Under the pieces are notes generated by a model. That model ran no database searches. It had not been told where the DNA came from and worked only from the letters and a program-made list of their open reading frames with translations. From contig JBBMOL010000149.1 in assembly GCA_037954665.1 (NCBI GenBank), positions 868,001-932,000 of the forward strand: a stretch of 64,000 nt of DNA, read 5' to 3'. How positions within the stretch are numbered: position 1 is the first letter of the stretch; each line of letters starts with the position of its first letter. Shown here in pieces: positions 13,288 through 26,011 of the stretch. The stretch comes from Laguncularia racemosa (Eukaryota > Streptophyta > Magnoliopsida > Myrtales > Combretaceae). The position numbers and the translations under genes were made by a program.

Positions 13288-14897
13288 TGTTAGTCCCAAT
13301 GAACAATCAAGAAAGGGTGGTTAAATTGATTTTTACAAAAAGTTTCAAAAATAAACATTGCTTTGTAGAAAACACTTAAAAACCAAACCCACTTCTTGAA
13401 TTTCATTTTACCAAAGATTACTTAACTTGTACTTGATTCTGGCAAAACAAAACTTATAATTTTAGCTCAAAGATTTATGTGTGAAAGGATTAAGGTTGAT
13501 TCCGATACAATCTTTTAAGTTCTATATTTAAGTAACAACATGCTTTTGATTTGAATTTGCTTCTATTAAGATAAAATGCGTGATAATTGAGCAATGATTG
13601 AGTTATCTTAGAAACAATATTACCATAATAATAATATATACCAAAGTAAATTACTATAAAGTAAAGAGTACAAGGTTAAGAAAATTAGATAGCGAATTAT
13701 AGAGGTTCCTCCTTACTAGTTAGTCCTCTCTTTAGCATTGCATGCAAGGGAACCAATTAAATCTACTTTAGCTATGTCCAGTATTTGAGAAAAAATAAAA
13801 AATAAAATTGTGGTATATAGATCTCACAATTTTATCCTGTCTCACACTCCTCCTTGAAATAACACAGGTTTATAAAATCTTCTTCTATACTTCTTCTAAA
13901 CAATTATCACACTAAATTTAAAGACCGTAGTAACTCTATATGTGAAAACTACTGATTCCTCTATAATTTCCCTCTCTATCTCTATAAAACACTATATCAA
14001 ATAACGCATTAGCATGAATTCTCTTTTCGTTACTCTATATCTTCATTGTCATCACTTATTCGATCTTGATCTCTCTAAATAGAATTTATCTTTAACGTTC
14101 AAAAGTTTAGGTAATCATGGAGTAGTCATTGTGTCTTCAATTTGTGAAATATCAACTTTCCTTTATTTGAAGTTATCCATGTATGTCATTTAGTCTTCTT
14201 CCATTTTTATTGCTTTGACTCTCTTTGTATATCTCCATGAATCTTGGTAGTCTTCTAAAGATATCAAGTTTTTGGACTATTTAAATAATTTAATTCCCTT
14301 ATTTGTATCTTGACCAAATATAGTATCTAAATATATTTAATCCACAATTTTTCATATAATTGCTTCTATTTATACTTCTATTTCTAATCTTTCATCTTAT
14401 GAATTACCACTTTTTTGTCTTTTGAAATTTACTTCTTATGCACTTCTACTTTTGATCAACTTGTTGTTTCTGTTCGTTTATCAATTCGTCTTTAAAATCA
14501 TCTGAAAACTTATTTGTGCATCTAAATTGCATTTATCTTTCCAATCTTCATTATCTTATACTTCTGATCACATTTTGACTTCAAAACTTGAATCTACTTT
14601 TGAACATTTCTTAAAACATTGAAGCTCCTCTAATATTTGATTTTGATTTAGATTAGACTTTTTAATTCTATCTCTTCATCTTCTTGACTATCTTATTTGG
14701 ATTGTTGTTTCGTTAATCTTTCAATTCTTGTATTACTATTCTAACAATTTCTATAAGCTTCTACTAAGCATTGGATTTTGATTTTCATTCTAATCTTTAA
14801 TTAATTTTGTACACTTAGTAGCTTGATCTATAAAACACATAGAAGTGTTTTATTATTATCTAAATAATCTTAGAAGACTTCAACACAATCAATAGAC
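13288..14897 (-). mobile_element. Copia 5' LTR (minus orientation), about 1610 bp
   Basis: On the + strand it begins 'tgttagtccc' and ends near 'cacaatcaataga'. It aligns by landmarks with the LTR at 56624-58232: 'aacaatcaagaaagggtggtt' at 13302 against 56640, 'aattatagaggttcc' at 13695 against 56806, and similar last 60 bases. The two differ in length by about one base. It lies directly upstream, in the coding sense, of the gag remnant, so it is the 5' LTR; the degenerate primer-binding site is next to 13287. The outer end is approximate. Confidence 0.7.
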
Positions 14898-14907
14898 ATC
14901 AATTACT

Positions 14908-15900
14908 TGTAACACTCCCATATCTTCAATAAACATAATTATAAAAATATTTCATTCTCAAAGCCAAAGCAACATTAAATTGGATCAACAATCCCATGAC
15001 CAAATAATGTTGAAGTCAAAGATTCCAAGACATCATAGAATATTGAATCTAAAAATTCTATGACATCAAGTATAATATTAAATCCAAAAATTCCAAGACC
15101 TCGATTCCACAACAAATTAAATGGTTCCAATATCTCAAAATTCACCTTGCAACAATCTCATATCACAACATACAGCAACCATATTTCATAAAACATTTAT
15201 ATTAAAATTTTAAGCCTACATGCACAAACAGCAAATAAATAGTAACTTGTGTAGCTAGACTCCACGTAGATTTTGGTAACTCCAAATTAATTTCTATTAC
15301 ATAACATAACATCATTTAGATATTCATATAGTTAATAAATCATCCTTCCCAAGATTAGTTTCAAGTCTCTTCAAAATTTCAACATGAAAAACCAAGTTAA
15401 TGGGTGAAAAGGACTACTCCTATAAGCTACCCACCCAATTGGCCTAGAGGTTGACTAAAAGGGTGGGGTTAACTAGCCTAGCGGCCAACCTCCCACAGTC
15501 TTCCTAAATCGGTCCAAATCAACTGGGCTTAAGCTTTAGATTGACCTCACCTAACTCTTAGTTGAAAACTAAGCCCTTTTGTGAATTAAAGTCCAAACTT
15601 TTCACTTATAAGGGTTAGGATTTTTTCTATCTAAGGAGTCATGGGTTGTGGGCTTACCTTATAGTGGCTTAGCAGATCTTAATGTGCCCTTACTTAGTGG
15701 TTCTCCAATAACTTCCCTTTTAGTTTGTTCCTTTAATCAAATATAATATCAGAGGATTATGAGTGGTTTAAGGAATCTTTCCTTACCTTTCCTATTCTTC
15801 TTTTTTTAATCCATTTTTATACAACTCCAACCCTACATGGAAAGATATTAGCATTAAGTTTTTTTATCAGATGACTAATGATAAAGGGAAATAGTAGCTT
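14908..15900 (-). mobile_element. Possible gypsy LTR fragment (minus orientation)
   Basis: Starts on the + strand with 'tgtaacactccc', the reverse complement of a GGGAGTGTTACA LTR end like that of the chromovirus LTRs here (GGGGTGTTACA). The interior is GC-richer than its surroundings at 15400-15560. I could not find the other end or a target duplication. The right boundary is a guess. Confidence 0.35.
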
Positions 15901-17149
15901 GAGCTCAGTCTTTGTCAACTTTCCTTGTTAATAACCTAGGAAAATCAATGAGCATGCCACATGTCACATGGGGATTAGGGTGGCACTACTAAGGTTTGGA
16001 GAAGGAAGGCTTAAGAGTTCTCTTTGAGATTCTTCCATTAAGAGAGACCAAGTTGTGATGGATCTATTAAATGGAAATGATGTACAAGGGCAATTTACCA
16101 TATTCCCTTGATTTTAAATTATTTTTAGAGGCATTTCACATAACATGGCATGAAGAGAACAAAGATGAGAAATACAAAAATATGTATCAATTTATTTCTC
16201 TTTTTTTCTTTTTTTTTTTCCTTTTTTATTTTCTTTTGCTTTTTCATTTGTTATTTTTTTTATGACATGGTAATTTTTTATTTAAGTATATGACATGGCA
16301 TTTGCCCTATTAATGTTTCACCATATAGTTGTCACATAAGCCAAAATAATGGGTCCCACTGCAACAATTTCCCTTATATTCCACAAAAGAATTTTTTGAA
16401 TTTGATCTGAAATGTTGTCAACAAAACATTTATCCTACAGAAGTTCTTCCTGTCATGTTTTGTCACCTCATGTATTCTAAATAAGCATTTGACTGAAAAA
16501 AGCCTCGTTAACCTTGACTAGCCGAGAACACGTTCTTGGATTTGCTTTTTGTCACCCACAAGCATCACGTTTCTCTAATCACTTTTAATCCGACAACAAT
16601 ATATATGTGTTTCTTATTATTTAATTTGCTTTATTATATTTTAAAAGTATACATTACCAGCAATCATAAATAATTACAAATCTAGTATTATAATAGAGAA
16701 GTCCATACATATAATTAACTAAAAATTAGATCATGACCAACTACAATTAAAAGATGAATTTAATATTAAGCTACAAGTCACATTCACAAAAGCAAATAAG
16801 ACCTGACCGGTTCTAGGTGATATTATCCATAATTATAAACATTTTACCCATAAAAAAAAATAATACTATTCAAGATAAGACCTAACCACTATTTAAAATC
16901 CACTTTAGTCGAACGTAATATCTTGGGTGATATTTTCTACAATAACAAACATTTCCCTACCCCCAAAAAATACTATCCATACCATCATAAAAAAAGTAAC
17001 AAAAATATGAAAAAACAGAAATATGAACTTAGATCTAAAATCCTCTAATCTATAAACAAATGTCTTCACCTCTTCTTGCCGCATTTGTGGGATGATGGTT
17101 GCTAACGAGTGCATTGTAATATAGATGGTTGCTACTGAGTATATCACAT
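15901..17149. other. Intergenic, no feature recognised
   Basis: AT-rich sequence with T-rich runs (16195-16260) and no domain-bearing frame. A frame of about 64 codons at 16071-16265 ends in a poly-Phe/Leu tract from the T run and is not credible. Confidence 0.5.
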
Positions 17150-17998
17150 AGTGGCTCTTGTTGAGTACACTGCGATATAGGCTCAAATCCGGATAACTCA
17201 CTATGTCCTTGAGATCTCAATAGTAGAGGTGTTGATGCATTCTACAAAAGATATTGATGAGATTGTAATGTAGACCTAGATGATCCACTAAGTCCTTGAG
17301 CTCCTTTTAGTGGAGGTGTTAATGCATGTTTCATGAGGGATTAAGAAGACCATTATGTAGGCTTGAATGAATCACCAGGTCCCTCAGTTCCTTGCAACGA
17401 AGGAGTCGATGTCCATGGTGAAGAAATTTGTGCTTGCGGTGGCGCTATAGTTGGTAGAGATGCTAATACTAGAGGCATACCTTCTTGTAGTTGTATTAAT
17501 TGTGCAAGAAGGTCCTTTACTTGGTCTTGCATCTTTTGGAATTCCTCAAGTGGTACAATTGGTTCAAAAAGAAAGGAGGCCTAGTGATGAGGCAAACATG
17601 TTAGCAATGGCTTTGGTCCATCTTATCCTAAGCCTTGACTATAGCTAGATTTACGTCCTAATACTTGTGTCATGATCTCTACCTCTATTAGTGGCGCAAA
17701 ACCCTCTAAGTTAGCAATTTGCAAGGAGTGGGTTTGTTTCTTCACCATTTCTTCCAACATGGAAAAAACATACAAGCACATAAAATGGCCTTCAGTGTTG
17801 CTCTATTACTTGTTGCCATAGACTTCCTTGTATCTTCATAAAAATATCCATATATGTTTATTAACAACCAAGTCATAATTACAACCTTAAAACAATAATT
17901 AGTAGCTTTCATTACAAAATTCTTGGTTATTGGGAATATCAAGTATTTGATCAAATTATCTACATGAGGAACTTCCAAGGCAAGTGGGTCAAGCAAAC
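17150..17998 (-). pseudogene. CACTA (En/Spm, Ptta-type) transposase remnant
   Basis: Minus strand. From 17840 to 17760 a 'TSNRATLKA' segment recalls the conserved Asn-Arg-Ala element of plant Ptta/En/Spm proteins. From 17760 downwards 'MLEEMVKKQTHSLQIANLEGF' leads to 'EIMTQVLGRKSSYSQGLG' and, after a stop, 'GPKP', matching the family's V-L-G-x-x-x-x-Y-x-x-G-L-G...GPKP signature. Next comes a Leu/Gln-rich helical part (17580-17480), then three Pro-rich repeats: TPSLQGTEGPGDSF, TPPLKGAQGLSGSS and TPLLLRSQGHSEL (17425-17160). At least two stops lie inside. This is the C-terminal part only; no CACTA terminal repeats were found. Confidence 0.7.
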
Positions 17999-18213
17999 AA
18001 TGAAAAAGTGCTTCTAAGATTTTTGCTAAACTATATATGTGTGATTTCTAGAGCTTATTTCTCTTTAAAGTATAAATAGAAGTAAAGATGAGAGTTTAGG
18101 GAATGTGTAGCATTTAATTGTCTCAATTCAACTTCACAAAAGAGGCTCATCTAGCATGCTTGACAAGAAGACTGAATAACACTACACTTTTTGTCCTTTG
18201 GTTCAAGCATACA

Positions 18214-19160
18214 TGTAACGACCCTAAAAGGGGCCTAATAGTTTTAACTAAAGTTATCACATATTGCTTGTATTAGTTATATGATAACCACTTTATAAGT
18301 AAGAGGTCATAAAACTTTATAAAAATATTTATTTTATTATAAATAATCGTATTACATATAGTTATATGATAGAAAATTAGCTATTGATTACTATATCTCA
18401 TAGTTAACTAAGATCTTAGAGAATCGAAATTCCCGATTGAAATAGTAAAATGGCGTGTAACTTTAAATTCTACAAAATATATTGCTACTTAAGTTCCTAA
18501 GAATAAGATATTATATTCCACAACTAGTTTATTAGCTAGCACTTCTTACATTATTAGTATCGATTTAGGTAGCTCTTGTTCACATCATATCATATGCCAT
18601 CCCAAGCTTCTATAGTGTTACCTACAAAACCATCTATTAAGGAGTGAGTACACACCACAACTTAGTGAGATAGAAGTGTAATATTCTTTTTACGATACAA
18701 GTACAAACAAGTTATTAATCATATATTATGCATGAGCAACCATATATAATATAATATCGTACGTGATCTTATGATAACCAACATGAAGTTCAGGGTCGAC
18801 ATAACCCGCTCGAGTTTATCCAATTTTGACAGTTTGTACAAATAGTTTCAAGGTTGAAATGAAAAAGAAAATTATAGAAATTGGAGAGTTGAGTTATTGA
18901 ATAATCTTGGGTGATCCGTGGATTGTCCGAAAGGATTTGAATGTGGAGTTTGGTATCAATGCGAGGCTCAAGACAATAGGAGACCAACGGTTTTTCAGGA
19001 TGAAATTTAGTTGGGCATGGAGTGAGAAATGATAGTCAAGAGCAAATGAAGTGGGAGCTTGATTTTCTTATTCTTGGGGAAAGGAAAAATTAGACACAAT
19101 ATGTTATTTATATTATTTAGGGGTAAATACATCCCTTTGGTGCCTTTAGTATTCAATAAA
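18214..19160 (-). mobile_element. Gypsy LTR, minus orientation, partial
   Basis: Starts on the + strand with TGTAACGACCCT, the complement of a GGGTCGTTACA LTR end. Reverse-complemented, it matches the 3' part of the LTR ending at 27381: 'gttttgtaggtaacactatagaagcttgggatg' aligns with 'cttttgcaggtagcaattacgaaagcttgggatg' (26969-27005). The ends 'ggccccttttagggtcgttaca' and 'gccccctttcgaggcataaca' also correspond. The far end is uncertain and the similarity fades after about 19.2 kb. A possible target duplication ATACA at 18209-18213 and 20490-20494 could equally be chance. Confidence 0.6.
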
Positions 19161-20520
19161 AAAAATTCATGTGTCAATCCATCTACATGCTCTCTCTCTC
19201 TCTCACTCACTCACACAGAGACTCTCTTTCCCATATAACTTTTTGTAGCCATCGTTATCCCCATTACTATGCAAAAGGAAAATAATTGTTTCTATATTCC
19301 AAACTTTATTGTTGATAATAAGAAAGTCAAATTTTAATAAAACATCTATATTTTATTTTTTATATTTAATTACTTTAATATTTTATAAGCATTATATCAA
19401 TAAATATTTATATAATAACATAAATTTAAATTTGAAAAAAAAATATAAATGTTTTTCAATGTTTTTATCAAATTTTATCACTAAAAATATTATAAAAAAT
19501 TAGAATAAATATTTAACTTTAAATTTCATAACTATTATATACTTTTTAGATACATGAACAGTCTAATATATATATTTTAATATTTTTATTAATAATTACA
19601 TATATATTTATTTTTATACCTGCAACACAGATTCGTCCCTAGTTTATTTATAAAAGCTGAGACAGAGAGATAAGTGCCCTTTTCCGGGGGTTTGTTAATC
19701 AAGTGAGGGTAAAAAGTCCAGGGGGTTGTCTCTTCTCCCCATGCGTATGGAGAGGGGAGGATAGGGTGGCCAATAAATTCTTCGTCAGAAAGGTATCTCT
19801 CGGCGAGGAACGAAGAATGGAAAGGAAATTTGAATATCTTTTGTTCAAATACGATGTGTGTAACTAATTTATTAAATGTACTTCTTATTACATTTCTCAA
19901 CAAAAGTTTATGGATAAATTTATTATTGCTTAGTAAATACCAGTTTATTATTATTTTTGCATTCTGATTCCTATTTTATAATCTCATATTCGATAATTAT
20001 ATACTTATCCGCAAGGTTTTAGTAAACGAAATTTTCTATATTAAAGTTCTTCGTTAGCGTATTTTCAATTAGTTAAACATCATATTATATTGTGATCTTT
20101 ATTATTTCCGTTACTAGAAAGATTACTATTAATGGCATATGCAAAAGGGTATTTTTTTTTTTTGTTTATATACTTTTAATATAGCCATAGACATTCTGTA
20201 TGTATCACATATATGAATAGATATGATGTCATGTGTATGTAAATGCTTTTGCCGTGTGCATATATGTAAGATAATATAACTTTCTAAAAGATTATAAGAT
20301 TAAATATAGAAATATGTATTTGCATTCAAATCCTTCATATACGTATAAGAGAACGAACGCATTCAAAAGTAGTTAAGATACATAAAAATATAATCGTAGA
20401 TAGTATAGATAGTATTTGTCATATAAATTATATCATATATAGCTTTGATACACGTATATATACTTATACTCATATACATAACATTTTCAATACATATGTT
20501 CATATGCATTTATACATTTC
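19161..20520. other. AT-rich spacer with a small GC-richer island
   Basis: Mostly AT-rich. At 19640-19820 there is a distinctly GC-richer island that carries most of a 104-codon minus-strand frame (19589-19903) without a recognised domain. It also holds a 9-bp inverted repeat (ATTCTTCGT at 19777-19785 and ACGAAGAAT at 19810-19818). No gene can be supported. Confidence 0.4.
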
Positions 20521-22236
20521 TATAAGTATTTAGAAAGTAGTGATTTTAACCATGAGATATAAATAGTGCAATATACCACATTTTGATCCTTTTCCCTCAT
20601 TTGTGTTGTCTAGAACCCTAAACACTTTTTTCGGAGACCTAAGAGAGAAGAAGATGACCACATTCTGCAATCCGCCTATTGGATCAAGGTGAGTAAACAA
20701 ATCAATACCAATTGATTGTCACTAACGTATGCATAGCAAGAATTAGTAGTTAACTCTTTAGAATTCCTTACAAAACGAATTGAGTGACAAAAGGCTTAGG
20801 ATGGGAATTCAAGCTTTAGAACGGTTTGAACTGGTGAGTCATTAGTCTAACCTTAATTAGTATTTTCTATGAAAACAATGCACAATTAGGTTTAGAAATG
20901 TTGGATTTGAGTTAGGATTATTTGGGATTTTATGAATTGAGAAAGGGATTTTGTGATGAACAGTGAACTACACAGCTAGGTACACGCCCATATACCTTCC
21001 CATACTGGAATACAAATGTGTATAGGAAGGTATATAGTCATCGACACGCTTGTGTACTCGAGCGTGTCAAATTGCAAAAACTTACAAAAAGGTACACAAC
21101 CTTTAGCATGGTCGTATACTACCCTATGTCCCTCTACACGGCCTCCTACATGGCTGTGTTAAGTCAAAACACTTCCCATTCAATTTTACTTCATTGAAAG
21201 GAAATCCTAAGAATATGTAATTAGGAATGTATATAAGTTTGGAGGATTTGTGAGATTGTAGAGTTGTAATGAATTTGCTATTGGAGATTAAGATATGTGT
21301 ATACCATATTTGTTGCTTGTGCTTGTTAAGTTAGAAATTGTGTGTGGATTAAATGTTATTGTAAAAGAACTTGATTGATTGTGTGTGTGATTGTGATTGG
21401 CTGGGTCTAAGAAACCGAGTGTGGGTTGATATTCTAAAGGTAGCTCTTTAATAATCGGTATGTGACATTGTTCCTAGTAGAGTTATGTACAAAAGTGATT
21501 CGGGTAGAATGTGGAAGGACTCATGTATGTTATGTGGAAGGATGTTGTGTGTGTTGTGGAGGAGTGTTGTACACGGACTTATAGACTTTTGGATAGTGGG
21601 GAGTACCTACTATCGTATATATATTATTATTATGTATAGAATAGGCTTATGGATAAAGGGAAGTACCTTTTGTCATATATATATATATATATATATATTT
21701 GTTTATAGAAGGATTGTATGGTGTTTAGAATTATGTAATTGTATATTGGTTTAAGTGTTGTAAAAAGATGATGAACTGTGTAAGAATAATAATGTTGCAT
21801 TGTGTATGTGATGATGTGTCTAGCATGGCATGCGTATGTGTGTGTAGGTATGCATTGTACTGGGCGCTAACTCACCTCTCATGGGAACTTTTTTTTAGTT
21901 GTAGGTACCATAGGGGAAGTGGTAGGGTATGATGGGACCATTGTGGAAACGGACTAAAATATTGAGGAGAACATAGAATATGACTAGTAGACATATGGAG
22001 AGAAGGATAAATAATTGTTGAATTTGTCTAATGGATTTAAGATTGTTGTAGTATTTAAATTGTTGAAAGCTTTTGCTATATTAAATTGAGGAGATTGAAT
22101 ATGGATTATGTATTAAGGACATATGTTCCTTCAAATTCTATTGTAGTAATTATGTTCATGAGTGCTTTTATCGTAATAACTTGAGGAGATTGTTTATGAT
22201 GTATGTATGAGGATACATATTCTTTCAAACCTTTTG
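20521..22236 (+). mobile_element. Chromovirus 5' LTR, first part (interrupted)
   Basis: Matches the 3' LTR at 32516-34489 along its length, beginning around 'gattttaaccatgaga' (20541) and running to 'aaccttttg' (22228-22236). By eye identity is about 85-88%, so the element is old. The first roughly 130 bases of the LTR are missing or too diverged to see. The LTR continues at 27382 after an inserted 5.1-kb element. An (AT)n run lies at 21677-21700. Confidence 0.75.
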
Positions 22237-22689
22237 TGTAAAGTCCTAAAAATTTCAAAAAGCTATATGAAAAATTTAAAGAAAATAAATAGAATAATAA
22301 ATTCTTCAAAACATAATTTTTAAATAATGTTAGGTTAAATAATGAAATTAATTTAAATTCTAGATCTAGGAACATTAAATGGAAATTTAGAGTAAATATT
22401 TATATTCGAGATAATTAGATTAGCTAGACGTAAACTTTTGTAATAAAATGCTAAAAATATATAATTTAAATATATTTTCATACTCAAGCAAAATATTAAA
22501 ATAAAAACACTTAAAATATAAAACATAATCAAAATATAATATAATAAAAATATATTCATAACTTAAAAAAAAAAAAAGTCAAATCGCACCGACCAAACAC
22601 AACGGCAACAGCAGTAGCTAGTCCAATCTGTCACATCCATCACGTCATCGCTAAACAACTCCCTAGTCATCTTGTCCCTCACTCCCTCT

Positions 22690-22800
22690 TTCTTCCTTTT
22701 TCTTTTTCTTTTCTTCTTCTTCTTCTTCTTCTTCTTCTTCCGACCACACTTTCTCTTTCTTCCTTTACTTTTTCTTTTCTTCTTCTTCTTCTTCCAGACG
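22690..22800 (+). repeat. (CTT)n-rich pyrimidine tract
   Basis: CTT repeats at about 22711-22740 and 22777-22793 with T-rich interruptions, inside the nested LTR. Confidence 0.85.
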
Positions 22801-23103
22801 ACCTATGTATCTTCCCCTTCCTTCCTTCTTCTTCCCCATCGTTTTCATGCTCCCAGACGCGATGTTGTTTCCCCTTCGTCACTCTCTCCATCACATCCTT
22901 TTCCCACTCCGACTCCAACCACGGAAGCAATAGCGACCACGATCCTAACAACAACAGCAACAATGATCCCAACGGCAGCAACAACGACGACCCCGACCAA
23001 AGTAATGGCACTAGTAACGGCGATCTAATAGTGGCTACAACAATGATCATGATGACAACAACAGCAGCATCGACCATAACGATGATAGCAACCATGAAGA
23101 CAA

Positions 23104-24790
23104 GCGAGGAAAGAGGATGAGAAAAGGACGTGTGTGTGTTAGAATTTGTGTGTGCGGTTGAAGGATGGTGTAGGTGCGGGTGAAGGATGATGTGTAGGAG
23201 AAGGTGTATGCAGCAGTGGATGGTGTGTGTGAGGGTGTGTTTATATGTGCGTGAAGTGGAGCTGGCCTTTGCAACCATGTGTGTATGTAAAGGGGGAGAA
23301 TAGCAACGACTACCCCAAACGATGACCATGATGGCAGCAACTCCAACAACAATCGATAGCCCAACAACAACAGTAATGGCGACCCAACAACGATAGCCAA
23401 TTGTTGTGGTGAGAAAGTGGAGAAGGAAACCCTTAGTACGGATGACAAATAGTGTGGGTGAAGGATGGTGTGGTGTGCATGAGGATGTGTGTGTGCAGGT
23501 GAAGGATGTGTATGTGTGCGTGTGTGTATGTGCGAATGGGGATATGCGATGTATGTGGCAGTGGGTGGTGTATATGTAAGGGTGTATGTATGTAAGTGTG
23601 TGTGATGGTGTGCAGAATGTAGGAGGATATATGTGTGAGTATGTGCGGTGATACATGATGTGTGTAAGGATGTGTGAATATGTATGGAAAAGGAAGAGGT
23701 GAGTGTATAGGTGTGTGAGTATGTAGGTATACGTACTGAAATGGTGTGTGGTTCAGATATGTGTGTGTGTGTGTGAATGAAGGATGTATATGTGGGTGTG
23801 CGTGAATGAAGGATGTGTATGTGTGTGTGTGAATGAAGGTGTGTGGTGTATTTGAGGATGGTGTATGAGACGGTGGGTGTGATGTATAAGGAGATGTGTT
23901 CATGTGTTGGTGATGATGTGTGGCGTGTGCAAGGGTGTGCGTATGTGTATGAGATAGTGTGTGGTGTGTGAGGGTATGTGTATGTGTAAAGAAGGAGGAA
24001 CCATATGTGTGTAATGCTTATGAGTATGTGCGCATGCGCATGAAGTGGTGTAAAGTGTGTGGTATGTGTATGTGGTGTATGTGAAGTGTATGTGTATGGG
24101 ATGGTATGTGGTGTGTGCAAGAGGGGTGTATGCATATGGATGGTAGGTGATAGGTGCGGATTATGTGTATGTATGGATGCCATGTATAGTGTGAGGGTAT
24201 GTATATGTATGGAAGACGCGTGTGTGAGTAGGTATGTGTATATGTATAAGGAATAAGTGGTATGTGGGGGTATGTATGTGCGTGTGTAAAATAGTGTTTG
24301 GTGTATGGACATGTGTGTGCGTAAGTATGGAAGTTGAGGATGATGTATGTGGGATATGTATGTATAAGTATGAGATGATGTATGGAGTGTGAACATGTAT
24401 GTGTTGGTATGATAGGTGAATGTAGGGTGTGCAAAGTATGTGGGTACGAGTGTGTTGGTGGTATAAGGTATATGTGGAATATGTGAGTAAGTGTATGAGA
24501 TGATATATGGTGTGGGTATGTGAGTATGAATATGGGAGGCATGTAATGAATGTAGAGTATGTGGGTAAGTATATATTAGGGGTGTAAAGTATATGTGGGG
24601 TATGTGGGTATGTGTATTTTAGTGGTGTGGGAAGTGAAAGGAGTGTGTGTGTATGTATGTGCTAGTGGTACGTATGTATGTGTATGTACGTGCATGGTGT
24701 GTGAAGTGTGTATGTATATGGATAGGAGTATGTTAGTGTACATGTGATGTATGGGAAAGGTTAGTGTATGTATGGTAATGGAAGCGTGAG
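23104..24790 (+). repeat. Degenerate GT-rich minisatellite (TGTGTATG-like), 1.7 kb
   Basis: The + strand is almost entirely short words such as tgtgtgtg, tgtatg, ggatggtg and gtgtgagg, arranged irregularly. The minus strand therefore reads as His/Thr/Ser/Tyr/Pro-rich frames of up to 449 codons in several overlapping phases (22679-24542), with no domain and no codon preference. These frames are products of the repeat and are not annotated as genes. It is bounded by ordinary LTR-like sequence. Confidence 0.85.
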
Positions 24791-24970
24791 TGAGGATGAA
24801 AACTAGTAAAAAGTATGAGGAACCTCGTAGGTGGAAATATCAACAAAGAAGAGAAGAAAGAAGATGATACAAAACCTTTAAAGACTACTAAATCCTACGA
24901 GTTATCCTATAAGTAAATCGTTGGAAGATATTAGAGACAATTGGATAAATGAAAGGTCAAAAAATGCTTC

Positions 24971-25390
24971 ATGGACAAGAGAAGCGTCTATGATGGTGTA
25001 GATAAGGAAGGGAATGATTTAAGCAACATCTAAGATGATGGTCTGGGGGATATTTGGGATGAAATGGATTTCATAAAAGAATGTTCAAAGGATGTTGAGG
25101 AAGATCGTTCCTTCCGGAACCTTGTATCAGAATCACATTAAAGAAGTGTTCAATGTTCGAATCTTGTTCACCCAAAGTTCCTTAAGGAGAAAACTTCACG
25201 TCTTACCATCAAACGCAAGATGAGCAAAGTACCCATATCAAGTGCTAGAAGATTGCTAAAGTCAACTGGAGATGCGGCTTTTTATGATTAGGTTGAGGAA
25301 GCATTGCAAAAGGACGCTGATTTCAAGAGGAACACTATGAGGTTACCCACTAGAATCGCTCAACTCCAGCTAGGACTACGACAACCCTAA
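24971..25390 (+). pseudogene. Coding-like relic inside the nested LTR (unidentified)
   Basis: One frame can be followed for 140 codons with only three internal stops (25031, 25139, 25289). It starts MDKRSVYDGVDKEG, passes through an acidic 'DIWDEMDFIKECSKDVEED' part and ends in a basic part with 'SARRLLKSTGDAAFYD'. The mixed hydrophilic composition differs from the surrounding simple repeats. I do not recognise the family. It could be a captured host exon, an internal LTR frame or chance. Confidence 0.25.
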
Positions 25391-25962
25391 ATAGGTGAGT
25401 GGGAAACTTAATGATATGCTACCATGTTGTGTTGTATGATGATTTGCTATGCATATGAAATTGTTGTTTGTTGTGTTTGAAATTGATTGTGATTCTTGCT
25501 AAGTTAAGTCATAGTGGGGATTGATGAGTTAAGGAGAAAGTTATAAAGAATATAGAGGAATGAATGGTCCAAGGGTTTAGATGTTGTACCTTAATGATAG
25601 CATCTAGCACCATATTGCTAGTGCTATAACCACAAGCTTAACCCATGATTTAAAATTGTTTTCTTCCAAAACAAACCAGAACATAGAAACTTAGCTTTTC
25701 CTTTTATAGCTATTAAGTAGGTATGCTTAGTTGGGATAGGGTGTATAGGTATCATTATGTATACATGTCAGAGTTGGTTCTTAAATGTGTGTACATATAC
25801 TTAAAAAAATTTATTTTCTTATTATATCTACAAAATACACTCATGAACCCCATCATACAAATCATGAGTGAAATCTTGATTTTAGAACTCAACGACCATA
25901 TTTTCTTGCCCTCTTAAGTACATAAAGGAAAGTGTCTAGTAAATTGCGCCTAAGTAAAGATG

Positions 25963-26011
25963 TGTCACGACCATATATATATGTAGATATATATATATAT
26001 ATATATATATA
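25963..26011. repeat. (AT)n with TGTCACGACC start motif
   Basis: TGTCACGACC at 25963, a typical gypsy LTR terminal word, is followed directly by an (AT)n run. It may mark an internal LTR boundary (25963-27381 would be 1419 bp), but the flanking bases do not give a target duplication with 27382. Confidence 0.4.

Noticed and set aside
22679..24542. Overlapping minus-strand open frames of 156-449 codons
   Set aside because: They are translations of a GT-rich simple repeat in several phases, with His/Thr/Ser/Tyr/Pro only and no domain.
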